64,000 nucleotides of DNA. Source: Salvelinus alpinus (taxonomy: Eukaryota > Chordata > Actinopteri > Salmoniformes > Salmonidae). The notes below the pieces were generated by a model. It was not told the origin of the DNA and did no database searches. It saw only the letters and a program-made list of their open reading frames with translations. The translations under genes were made by a program, and so were the position numbers. The DNA lies in contig NC_092091.1 in NCBI RefSeq assembly GCF_045679555.1, positions 77,516,902 to 77,580,901 of the forward strand, given 5' to 3'. Of the stretch, positions 16,700-27,272 are shown one piece after another. Each line of letters begins with the position of its first letter. The stretch's first letter is position 1.

Positions 16700-17097
16700 T
16701 TTAACAATATAATGTTTATTAAACATCCATCCTAATGATCATGACTTTTTTTACACCAATGACATAAGATTTGACTAATTACCAGACAGTCCCCACAACA
16801 TGGACTATACATGTCTTTTTCACCGCTAATATATCACCTATTGTATCTTTAGTCCACTCCTTTAATAGTTTCTGATGTAATGTTGTGAGTTAAGTTATAA
16901 AAATATGTTTAACTCTTCAAATCGGTATCCAACACAACTCCATCAGATAGACTTAATAAAGGGTCAATCTGGGACTCAAACAACAACAAAGTGACCAGTC
17001 ACCCTGACAAATCTGTAAACCATTTATAGCAAATGTGTAAACCATTTATAATGGCCTATTCATGAGTGTTGCTATGAAATATAACCAAATCATCTTT
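16700..17097. other. Intergenic, nothing recognised
   Basis: AT-rich sequence downstream of ptgr1 with no exon or repeat I can name. A short direct repeat (GTAAACCATTTATA) occurs at about 17015 and 17036. Confidence 0.35.
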
Positions 17098-18130
17098 TTT
17101 ATTTTTTATTTCACCTTTATTTAACCAGGTAAGCTAGTTGAGAACAAGTTCTCATTTACAACTGCGACCTGACCAGGATAAAGCAAAGCAGTGCGACACA
17201 AAACAACAACACAGAGTTACACATGGAATAAACAAGCGTACAGTCAATAACACATAGAAATAAAGGTCTATATACAGTGTGTGCAAATGGCGTGAGGAGG
17301 TAAGGCAATAAATAGGCCATAGTAGCGAAGTAATTACAATTTAGCAAATTAACACTGGAGTGATAGATGAGCAGATGGTGATGTGCAAGTAGAAATACTG
17401 GTGTACAAAAGAGCAGAAAAGTAAATAAACACAATATGGGGATGAGGTAGGTAGATTGGATGGGCTATTTACAAATGGGCTATGTACAGCTGCAGTGATC
17501 GGTTAGCTGCTCAGATAGCTGATGTTTAAAGTTAGTGAGGGAAATATAAGTCTCCAGCTTCAGCGATTTTTGCAATTCGTTCCAGTCATTGGCAGCAGAG
17601 AACTGGAAGGAAAGGCGGCCAAAGGAGGTGTTGGCTTTGGGGATGACCAGTGAGATATACCTGCTGGAGCGCGTGCTACGGGTGGGTGTTGTTATCGTGA
17701 CCAATGAGCTGAGATAAGTCGGAGCTTTACCTGGCATAGACTTATAGATGACCTGGAGCCAGTGGGTCTAGCGACGAATACGTAGCGAGAGCCAGCCGAC
17801 TAGAGCATACAGGTCGCAGTGGTGGGTGGTATAAGGGGCTTTGGTGACAAAACGGATGGCACTGTGATAGACTGCATCCAGTTTGCTGAGTAGAGTATTG
17901 GAAGCTATTTTGTAAATGGCATCGCCGAAGTCGAGGATCGGCAGGATAGTCAGTTTTACGAGGGTATGTTTGGCAGCGTGAGTGAAGGAGGCTTTGTTAT
18001 GAAATAGGACGCCGATTCTAGATTTGATTTTGGATTGGAGATGTTTAATATGAGTCTGGAAGGAGAGTTTACAGTCTAGCCAGACACCTAGGTATTTGTA
18101 GTTGTCCACATATTCTAAGTCAGAATCGTC
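17098..18130 (-). mobile_element. L2-like LINE, 3' part of reverse transcriptase and 3' UTR
   Basis: On the minus strand the frame 18109-17768 starts MDNYKYLGVWLDCKLSF, the 'YLGVWLD..LSF..HI' block at the C-terminal side of LINE reverse transcriptases, followed by a second piece (17737-17480) with FGRLSFQFSAANDWNELQ. The 3' end (minus) is CTCAACTAGCTTACCTGGTTA-like with an A-rich stop at about 17098. 5'-truncated, as usual for LINEs. Probably related to the LINE that shares tails with salmonid SINEs (inference). Confidence 0.75.
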
Positions 18131-18490
18131 CAGAGTAGTGAATCATATCAGCTCTGAAAAAGATCTGATGTTAATAAATGGTCAAAAGCCCAATTAGTGG
18201 AAAAAGATCATAATTAGACTGCCTGTGTAAACGCAGCCAAAGTAATGAGGAAATGGTTGGAATTAGAATTTGGAGTTCTCCATAGCTACATTTACACAGT
18301 TAGCCCAATTCTGGTCTTTTTCCACTAATTGGTCCTTTCACCAATCAGATCAACACTTTCGCAAATAATAGTGTAGTTGGGTAAAGATGACGGCCCCCAT
18401 GTACTTACCACAAAAACCTAATTTGCTAAATTCCCCATATTCCCTTTAAGACGTTGGTTTCTCCCATGGGAGACTCGGGTTCAGATCAGT
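18131..18490. other. Intergenic, possible short inverted repeat
   Basis: AAAAGATCATAATTAGAC and nearby AATTAGTGGAAAAAGATCAT (about 18192) pair loosely with TCTTTTTCCACTAATTGG at about 18316, suggesting a small foldback remnant. No coding signal. Confidence 0.35.
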
Positions 18491-18494
18491 GCAT

Positions 18495-18609
<115 letters not shown>

Positions 18610-18825
18610 TGAATGTGTACATGTGTTTCTCTCCTACCTGTAGTTCAGAGTACCATTCTAACAAATAAAACCAGTCTTCAGACCATCATTAACATACAGT
18701 AGAGAGTTCATTAATCAACTGTTGGAAACCAACTAATTGACATGAGCACATTTTAGTATGTTTACAGCTATTTAAATTACCTCGTAGTAGTGATTAACTT
18801 GTTATTGGTGAGATGGAATGATCTA

Positions 18826-20119
18826 AACTCAGCAAAAAAAGAAACGTCCTCTCACTGTCAACTGTGTTTATTTTCAGCAAACTTAACATGTGTAAATATT
18901 TGTATGAACATAACAAGATTCAACAACTGAGACATAAACTGAACAAGTTCCACTGACATGTGACTAACAGAAATTGAATAATGTGTCCCTGAACAAAGGG
19001 GGGGTCAAAATCAAAAGTAACAGTCAGTATCTGGTGTGGCCACCAGCTGCATTAAGTACTGCAGTGCATCTCCTCCTCATGGACTGTACCAGATTTGCCA
19101 GTTCTTGCTGTGAGATGTTACCCCATTCTTCCACCAAGGCACCTGCAAGTTCCCAGACATTTCTGGGGGGAATGGCCCTAGCCCTCACCCTCCAATCCAA
19201 CAGGTCCCAGATGTGTTCAATGGGATTGAGATCCGGGCTCTTCGCTGCCCATGGCAGAACACTGACATTCCTGTCTTACATGAAATCACGCGCAGAACGA
19301 GCAGTATGGCTGGTGGCATTGTCATGCTGGAGGGTCATGTCAGGATGAGCCTGCAGGAAGGGTACCACATGAGGGAGGAGGATGTCTTCCCTGTAACGAA
19401 CAGCGTTGAGATTGCCTGCAATGACAACAAGCTCAGTCCAATGATGCTGTGGCACACCGCCCCAGACCATGACTGACCCTCCACCTCCAAATCGATCCCG
19501 CGCCAGAGTACAGGCCTCGGTGTAAAGCTCATTCCTTCGACGATAAACTCAAATCCGACCATCACCTCTGGTGAGACAAAACCATGACTCGTCATTGCTA
19601 GTCCTGTCTGGACCAGCGACGGTGGGTTTGTGCCCATAGGCGACATTGTTGCCAGTGATGTCTGGTGAGGACCTGCCGTACAACAGGCCTACAGCCTCTC
19701 TCAGCCTATTGCGGACAGTCTGAGCACTGATGGAGGAATTGTGCGTTCCTGGTGTAACTCGGGCAGTTGTTGTTGCCATCCTGTACCTGTCCGGCAGGTG
19801 TGATGTTCGGATGTACCGATCCTGTTCAGGTATTGTTACACGTGGTCTGCCACTGCGAGGACGATCAGCTGTCCGTCCTGTCTCCATGTAGCGCTGTCTT
19901 AGGCGTCTCACAGTACGGATATTGCAATTTATTGCCCTGGCCACATCTGCAGTCCTCATGCCTCCTTGCAGCATGCCTAAGGCACATTCACGCAGATATG
20001 CAGGGACCCTGGGCATCTTTCTTCTGGTGTTTTTCAGAGTCAGTAAAAAGGCCTCTTTCATGTCTTAAGTTTTCATAACTGTGACCTTAATTGCCTACTG
20101 TCTGTAAGCTGTTAGTGTC
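18826..20119 (-). mobile_element. Tc1-like transposon (transposase on minus strand), right end lost
   Basis: The left end AACTCAGCAAAAAAAGAAAC follows a TA. On the minus strand the frame 20061-19549 has a paired-like helix-turn-helix region (RTADVARAINCNIRTVRRLR), the GRPR hinge (SGRPRVTIPEQD) and DESWFCLTRGDGR with the first catalytic Asp. Frame changes then lead to GGGSVMVWGGV and QHDNATSHTA with the second Asp. So it is a frameshifted Tc1/mariner transposase gene. The expected right terminal repeat is missing: at 20120 a piggyBac-like element starts inside the Tc1 sequence and nothing of the Tc1 is seen beyond it. Confidence 0.88.
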
Positions 20120-20123
20120 TTAA

Positions 20124-21036
20124 CTTCTCTGGGATATGTGGGACGGTAGCGTCCCACTTGGCCAAAAGCCAGAAAAAATGTAGCGCGCCAAATTCAAATA
20201 TATTACTATAAAAATGAATCTTTCATGAAATCACACATGAAAGACACTAAATTAAAGCTACACATGTTGTGAATCCAACATGTCTGATTTCAAAAAGGAT
20301 TTACGGGGAAAGCACACCAAACAATTATGTTAGCTCAGTACATAGCCACAGAAAAACAGAGCCATTTTCCCAGCAAAAGATAGTAGTCACAAAAAGCAGA
20401 AATAGAGATAAAATGAATCACTAACCTTTGATGATCTTCATCAGATGACACTCATAGGACATCATGTTACACAATACATTTATGTTTTGTTCGATAATGT
20501 GCATATTTATATCCACAAATCTCGGTTTACATTGGCGGCATGTTCAGAAATGCCTCCAAAATATCCGGAGAAATTGCAGAGAGCCACGTCAAATAACAGA
20601 AATACTCATCATAAACTTTGATTAAAGATACATATTTTACATAGAATTAAAGATACACTTGTTCTTAATGCAACCGCTGTGTCAGATTTCAAAAAAACGT
20701 TACGTAAAAAGCACACCATGCAATAATCTGAGACGGCGCTCAAAAATAACAACATTTCTCCGCCATGTTGGAGTCAACCGAAATACGAAATTGCATCATA
20801 AATATTCTCTTACCTTTGATGATCTTTAACAGAATGCACTCCCAGGAATCCTAGTTCCACAATAAATCGTTGTTTTGTTCGATACTGTCCATTACTTATG
20901 TCTAAGTAGCTACTTTTGCTAGCATGTTTAGTGCACATGTCCAAACGCTCGCGCAGATGCAGGCGAACTCGGACGAAAACTTCAAAAAGTTATATAACAG
21001 GTCGAATAAACTGGTCAAACTAAGTAGAGAATCAAT
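20124..21036. mobile_element. piggyBac-like element, 5' part, inserted at TTAA in the Tc1
   Basis: Starts CTTCTCTGGGATATGTGGGA right after TTAA (20120-20123) in the Tc1 motif GTTAGTGTC. It shares long interior blocks with the element at 2678, including two TTTGATGATCTT motifs (20428, 20816), TTTTGTTCGATA, and GCAACCGCTGTGTCAGATTT. The 3' terminal repeat is absent; the sequence switches to another Tc1 end at about 21037. No transposase frame. Confidence 0.7.
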
Positions 21037-21149
21037 CTTGTTGTTCATACTTTTGATGTCTTCACTATTATTCTACAATGTACAAAATAGTAAAAATAAA
21101 GAAAAGCCTGGAATGAGTAGGTGTGTCCAAACTTTTGACTGGTACTGTA
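21037..21149 (-). mobile_element. Tc1-like terminal fragment
   Basis: Sequence ending AAACTTTTGACTGGTACTGTA is the terminal repeat of the Tc1 family present in longer form at 51187-54114. Only about 110 bp of one end remain. Confidence 0.75.
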
Positions 21150-23529
21150 TGTATATTTTGAAAGGCTCTTAAAGCCTCTGGAAAGATAAATGGAGTCTCT
21201 AGCTTAAACAATGAGCATGTGCTGATTAGAAGCATATCTCCCATAGAATTCCATTCATTAGTAGTTGGGGTAGTTGGGGATTTAGAGTAGTTGAAGAAAG
21301 AAAGAAAAAAGAAAGAAAGCAATATAGAAGGAACGCATGCAACCAAGAAATAAGTACAAATTAGGGCTGACCCCAGTTTGGTCGACCAAGATTTATTTAG
21401 TCAAGCAAGTAGCAGTAGAATTTTTTTATATATCATAGTCTTCTAGAAACCTGTCTGATTCGCGCCTGTTTGAGTAGATGGCCCAGTCCATCAGTCTAGG
21501 ACATGTGCTACTGAAATTGTATACGCTTATATTACATGAGAACAATGGTGCAACATAAATATTATATTATTTTATAAGAATTGCGCTTTATCCCGCATTG
21601 GATTGTGGTCGCTGTCTCCATCAGGTGATCGGGTCTTTCTCCTACAAGTGAAGACAGACACTTCCGGGACGCAACTGCGCATGTCCTTATCCAATTCCGA
21701 GGCTCATATTGAAGATTCTGGAAGAACTGTCCACATTTACTTTCCGTCAGCCAACCGGATGAGTAGGCTTAACGAACAGCAAAAGCACGAGCCTATGACA
21801 ATCTACTATCCCCCCGTAGTACAACAGTTGACCTATTCTATACGAGAAAGAAATATTCCAAACATAGTCTGGGACAGTTGTGGGATGGGATAGCTCCCAA
21901 ATTAGTACAGCCACTAGCATTAAAAAAAGCGTTGGCAGTATGCTATAAACGCGAATGTTCCATTAGCGGGAAACCACCATTCTCAAAAGTGTCCGCAAAT
22001 GCGATTATGCATGTAATGCTTTTATTATAAGGGTGCATTTGTATGGTTAAAATGATCTTTCCTAACTTGAAACTCACGCGCTGATTTAGAATGGACCATT
22101 ATCATGCACCTGTCTAGAAACGGGCAGGTGCATGCAAAATATATGTCATCTATGCACTGAAATAGGGAACGGAGGAGGCTTTTCCCAACGGTTCATTTTA
22201 TTGCCAGCCAGGTAGACTATACTCCTGTTGTAAAGAGAAGCAATGTGCTTAATATTAGGTAAGTTGAGAAATAAATATAGTAAGCCTAGCCTATAGAAAA
22301 CTGATGGGATCTCCTCTTTTAACATCACTGTTTTCTCACGCAATTGCATAGCCTATAGAAATGTTGAGCATCATGGGCTCATCAAGTATTTTTTTCTTTG
22401 ATTTTTCATTACATTTGCATTGATGTCAGAGTGATTAGAGGGACAATAGAGTGCTGAGTACCAGGTAGTTAGCAAGTTTGGTAGGCTACTAATGACCATC
22501 AGCAGCATCAGAGCTAGGAGAAGCCTAATTACCGTGACTAAACGGTCACATGGAATTTGACTGCCATCATGACTTGTGACCGCCAGTGTGGCTGTAATAT
22601 GGTCACCATAACAACCCTTGTAAGAAGCATTCATTGTTACATCCCTGTACTTACAGACTGCAATTATAACCAGTTGCATGTTGTTATTACAGTGTAACTA
22701 TTAATTATTACAATTAATTACAATACTTTTAGTGTAATCACATATGTAATTACACTGTAATAAGAATCCCTTAAAATATAGCGTTACCAAGATTGCTATG
22801 TTACATGAATGGGTTTCCTGACGTGATAAATACTTCTCCAGGCGCTGTGAGATCTGATAAGTTCGTAGCATAACTGCAAAATAAAGATGATCTGAAACAC
22901 CACTTGTTCTTGATTAAATGGCTCAAGTGTTTATGAATTACTAGGGTACTTGTGAGGTTGATGAATTACTGTTCTCCGTCAGATAAATATGGCCTAAAAT
23001 GGTGGAGCGGTGTATACTACAGTCTATAGACTGTCTGAAACGAACTCAACACTTTCATAAAAAATGATTGACAAGAAAATGATCAACTAATTCACATGCT
23101 GATGGTGTAGCTTTGTAAGTAGTCTATCTTAAATAAACTGATTTATCATTCTATTCTGCCATATTCCCAGTCACTTTGCCATGGTTAAATGCGGTGGTTC
23201 GCACTTTCAGTTTCGCTCGAATGCTGCCATCTATCCACGGTTTCTGGTTGGGGTAGGTTTTAATAGTCACAGTGGCTTGAAAAACATACACGATGAACTG
23301 ACACAGAGAGACAGGAAACACAGGGATAAATACACCTGGAATAATAAGCGATACCTGGAGGGGGTGGAGACAATCACAAGGACAGGTGAACCAGATCAGG
23401 GTGTGACAGTCTCAGTATATTTGTCGATATTATCCAGCCTCCTCTGCACATACAGTTCTATGAAAATATACCATGACACAGGAGGGCTTCAGAGGTGTAA
23501 AGCATTGGGCTTTAAACATATATACTTTG
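21150..23529. other. Repeat-rich region without a gene
   Basis: No exon supported. At about 21366 GGGCTGACCCCAGTTTGGTC starts a dispersed fish repeat that I think runs through about 21900; an open frame at 21603-21893 lies inside it and has no known domain. At about 22525-22625 a block with ACGGTCACATGG and GTGACCGCCAGTGTGGC is also a common repeat. 22680-22780 is AT-rich with several TAATTA/TTACAATTAATTAC palindromes. Confidence 0.35.
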
Positions 23530-23921
23530 AGATGATGGCCTTAAAATGTAACTTGACAACTTTTATTTAGCCATGTACAAATACAACTGGTTCAGAACAG
23601 GGCAGCACAGCTGGCCCTTAAATGTACACAGAGTCAACATTGATAATATGCATGTCAATCTCTCTTGGCTCAAAGTAAAGGAGAGATTGACTTCCTCACT
23701 ACTTGTTTTTGTAAGAAGTATTAACATGTTGAATGCACCAAGCTGTCTGTTTAAACTACTAACACACAGCTCGGACACCCATGCATACCGCACAAGACAT
23801 GCAACCAGAGGTCTCTTTGTCTCTTCACAGTCTCCAAGTCCAGAACAGACAGCTCCCATAGGAGGTGCACAGTACTACAGAGCCATGGTTACATTAAACT
23901 ATTTTCCACATCTGGTAACAA
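23530..23921 (+). mobile_element. LINE reverse transcriptase C-terminal fragment
   Basis: The frame reads HRVNIDNMHVNLSWLKVKER and LFKLLTHSSDTHAYRTRHAT, the region after the RT domain in L2/Rex1-like fish LINEs. Several frames are broken. A SINE interrupts it at 23922. Confidence 0.6.
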
Positions 23922-24147
23922 TGTGTCAAAGGAAACACCTTACAGCTGGCGTGCATGGCCCGACCGCCACAAGGAGATGGGACAAGAACATCCCAGCCGG
24001 CCAAACCCTCCCCTAACCCGGACGACACTGGGCAAATTGTGCACCGCTTCATGGGTCTCCCGGACACTACAGATCGAACCTGGATCTGTTGTGATGCCTC
24101 TAGCACTGCAATGCAGTGCCTTAGACTGCTGCGCCACTCGGGAGACC
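23922..24147 (-). mobile_element. tRNA-derived SINE, SmaI-like, minus strand
   Basis: Read on the minus strand, it starts GGTCTCCCGAGTGGCGCAGC, has GCACTGCATTGCAGTGC, a degenerate B box (CCAGGTTCGATC), CGGGAGACCCATGAAGCGG, GCACAATTTGCCCAGTGTCG and ends GGTGTTTCCTTTGACAC. This layout fits the salmonid SINE group with CCCGGGAGACC. A relative lies at 36915. Confidence 0.8.
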
Positions 24148-24296
24148 ACCATCTGCCATTGTTTTGACTGCTTGGTTGGTTACTGGGTTGCTGGTTGGTT
24201 GATTTACAGTTAGTCTAAGAACTATCTGTGGACACATTCTAATGGTTTACACACTTTAGACAAAGTATAAACCAACCTCAACAATTGAATATACAT

Positions 24297-24750
24297 CTGA
24301 AAAACAGCTTCTATCTCAAGGCCATCAGATTGTTAAACAGCCATCACTAACATTGAGTGACTGCTGCCAACATACTGACTCAAATCTCTAGCCACTTTAA
24401 TAATAAAAAATTGGATGTAATAAATGTATCACTAGTCACTTTAAACAATGGCACTTTATATAATGTTTACATACCCTACATTACTCATCTCATATGTATA
24501 TACTGTACTCTATACCATCTACTGCATCTTGCCTATGCCGTTCGGCCATCGCTCATCCATATATTTTTATGTACATATTCTTATTAATTCCTTTACACTT
24601 GTGTGTATAAGGTAGTTGTTGTGAAATTGTTACATCACTTGTTAGATATTACTGCATGGTCGGAACTAGAAGCACAAGAATTTCGCTACACTCGCATTAA
24701 CGTCTGCTAACCATGTGTATGTGACAAATAAAATTTGATTTGATTTGATG
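24297..24750 (+). mobile_element. LINE 3' end with (ATTTG)n tail
   Basis: Shares CTTCTATCTCAAGGCCATCA, GCGAGTGTAGCGAA-type and TGTGACAAATAAAATTTG blocks with the minus-strand LINE at 30809-32141. It ends in ATTTGATTTGATTTGAT, the short-period tail of this family. Only the 3' 450 bp are present. Confidence 0.82.
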
Positions 24751-24814
24751 AAGAATGATGGTTCTTAAATAAGTAAATGGCCTATTTTGTACAGTTTATT
24801 TGTGTCTATAGCTG

Positions 24815-24876
24815 TAACCCCCCCCCCCCTCCCCCACCTACCCAACCGGGGGGAAATCGCGGCACCCCCACCCCCA
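24815..24876. repeat. C-rich tract, G-quadruplex potential on minus strand
   Basis: A run of 13 C, then CTCCCCCACC, an intervening GGGGGG, and CACCCCCACCCCC. At least three runs of five or more G on the minus strand could fold into a quadruplex. Position is about 600 bp upstream of the first candidate exon of the B-box gene. Confidence 0.6.
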
Positions 24877-25455
24877 AACTACTTTCCGTGGCTATTACCT
24901 CTGTACCTCTGAAAGCGTCCCTTCACTCCTTTCATTTCTGCTGACTCTGCTATAACGTCTCAGGACCCATCAGCTCTACAAAGTCCTCTGTCGCAACCTA
25001 GAGGAACGAAAGAGGAACTACAACTATCACAGGAACGCCAAAAAGCTGATATGAATCCTGTAGAATTTTTTCCGATGTATATATATATTTTTTCACTGCA
25101 TTTAATAACTACGAGCTGAAGACACATTCAAATATCAAATTATCAAATAATTGTAATGGACAATAAATATTTTCTTTATAGAGTTTGCGGCGTATGCCAC
25201 TGCCAAGATGTATCAGATGTGTCGTGTTATTTCCAGATGTTTTTAATTAATTTGACCCTATCAATATTTGACACCTCAAACATTTCAAATATTAGAACTA
25301 CATATTCTGCCTCTTAAAAAAAAACAGGTCTACGTTTTCTAAGCGGGAGTTGTTTGTCGAAGTTCTTTCCTGTTAGAAACTGAAAGTAAATTCGACCACT
25401 TTTCTCTCTTTCTGTCTCCACCCCAGGGTTTTCGACTTGCAAGACAGCAGCAGAA
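24877..25455. other. Possible promoter region of the B-box/FN3 gene
   Basis: No repeat recognised. It precedes a candidate first exon (ends at 25458). A pyrimidine stretch TTTCTCTCTTTCTGTCTCC (about 25400) and AACTGAAAGTAAATTCGACC (about 25378), which faintly resembles an interferon-response motif (GAAA spacing), are noted. Promoter assignment is inference. Confidence 0.3.
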
Positions 25456-26349
25456 ATGGTAGGTTAAGATGTTTATTATGAAAGTCAGGTGTAAGATTCT
25501 TTGGGAGTCAATTATTATTTAACTCAACGAAACTTGCTTTTAATAAAGACCCGATTTTTTAAATAATTTCTAATAAATGGCAAGTAAAAAAATCTAGTAC
25601 CCCACTAGGCCAACTAGCATAATGGTTAGTGCGCACAAGAAAGACCACGAAAAGTGTTCTCCAGACGCTGACTGAGATTTAGCAGATATGGTAATATATT
25701 TATCCGAAAATGAGAGATGCTTATGAGGAAATAAATAATAGACAATCGTGTGAGTTGTATACATACAGTGCATTTCTACCAAACTGATAGGCGGTCAAAG
25801 GCCTAATTGAGTCCCGTTACATTTGTACAGTGGGCGTATCCGGATACCCATACTTGCATTCTAAATAATAGGCATTTTAGGTATGTGAAAATATTTTTTT
25901 ATATGTGAATTTTGGAAAATCGAGTATGCTTTAAATGCCTGGATGTTATACTCATTTCGGCTATAATTCGCTGCACACTTTTGAGGAAGAATGCACTGTA
26001 CCCAAATGAACGGTGAGTCTAGTAATTTATGTTCATATTTGTTGTGTACAGCATACATTTGTTGTAAACAGTACGTTTCTAAATACTATGTAAGACGATT
26101 AGTAGTACACATTATGTCGTTATAGTAAGTAGTAGGCAATACAGATTTCGGATACGCCTATGACTCCCAGCAAACCTTGACAAAATGGAATCATAAAAAC
26201 ATGGTTTTGCGTTGGGCCATAGAGCTAGACAGCAGGGGCAGCACCATTGATGCTATCTTCTTTTTAAAGTAGTACATTTCTACTTTAGGACTGCCTGATC
26301 CCTCCTGATGACCCGGCTGGACATGACTCCAACTGGGTCACCAGAAAGG
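25456..26349 (+). other. Candidate 5' exons with an upstream open frame
   Basis: An ATG at 25456-25458 is followed immediately by a good donor (GTAGGTTAAG). An exon 26289-26349 (acceptor CTACTTTAG, donor GTAAGCC) continues it as MDCLIPPDDPAGHDSNWVTR. Spliced to the exon at 27021 the frame stops at TGA 27071-27073, just before the ATG at 27082. So these look like 5' UTR exons carrying a roughly 39-codon upstream ORF, or an alternative frame if one base differs. No known domain. Confidence 0.4.
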
Positions 26350-27020
26350 GTAAGCCAATGAAGTTGGAAGTTCCACCCAGTTGACTACGTTAAAATGGTG
26401 GAAGTCCTCAATGGCGCTGCCCATGCTAATGCAGCCTTTTGGCCACTAGAGGCCTCTATTCTCTATGATCGGGGCAGGTTGAGGCGTTTTGGCAAGAAGG
26501 TTTATGTCAGAATTGACCTGGATTGAATTTTCCAAGCATGTTAGGAGAAATTACTCCACATGTTAGTATAATTAATTAACGTAGTAGGTTGGGAAAATTA
26601 GGTTAAATTTAAGAAAAAGGTTACGTTTAACTAAAATGCAAAAATTTACTTTTGACATCAATTTGACATAAACTGTCTACCGCCTAGCCATGAACCGGTA
26701 GGGTCGGTTTGGTGTCCAGCCTACCATTTCCTAAAAGAGGACTGACACGAAAAAAGACAACTAAATAACTTAATTACATCTTCACTAAAATTATGTTACA
26801 TTGCTGGATTAAATATTTTTATAAATAAATAAAAATTGTATAATAAAAAAATAACATTCAGCCTTTAGTGCTTTTCACAATTGTATTTGGTACAAAATGC
26901 TTCACAGAATGTCATTACAATGTCAATTTATATCCCCAGCACAGCAGGCCAACAGTAGGCCTACTTTGCTTTTGTATTTAAACATTTGAATATAATGGTG
27001 TTTACTCATCTTATTTACAG

Positions 27021-27189
27021 ATTCATTTGGGAACAGACCAGTCCTCTTCAGGATTGTGAGACGTCCTCTCTGAGAGTTATAATGAGTTATCATCAGGGGG
27101 CTGAAGGTGAAGCCATCCCTAAAGAAAGACTGAGGGATGGGTCACCAAACAAGGATCTTGATGAGACCATGGACCCTGATATGAGGTAG

Positions 27190-27272
<83 letters not shown>

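Noticed and set aside
21603-21893. 96-codon open frame as a gene
   Set aside because: Lies in what I take to be a dispersed repeat; no domain, no splice context and no homology I recognise.
23940-24213. Several overlapping short frames on both strands
   Set aside because: All lie in the minus-strand SINE.
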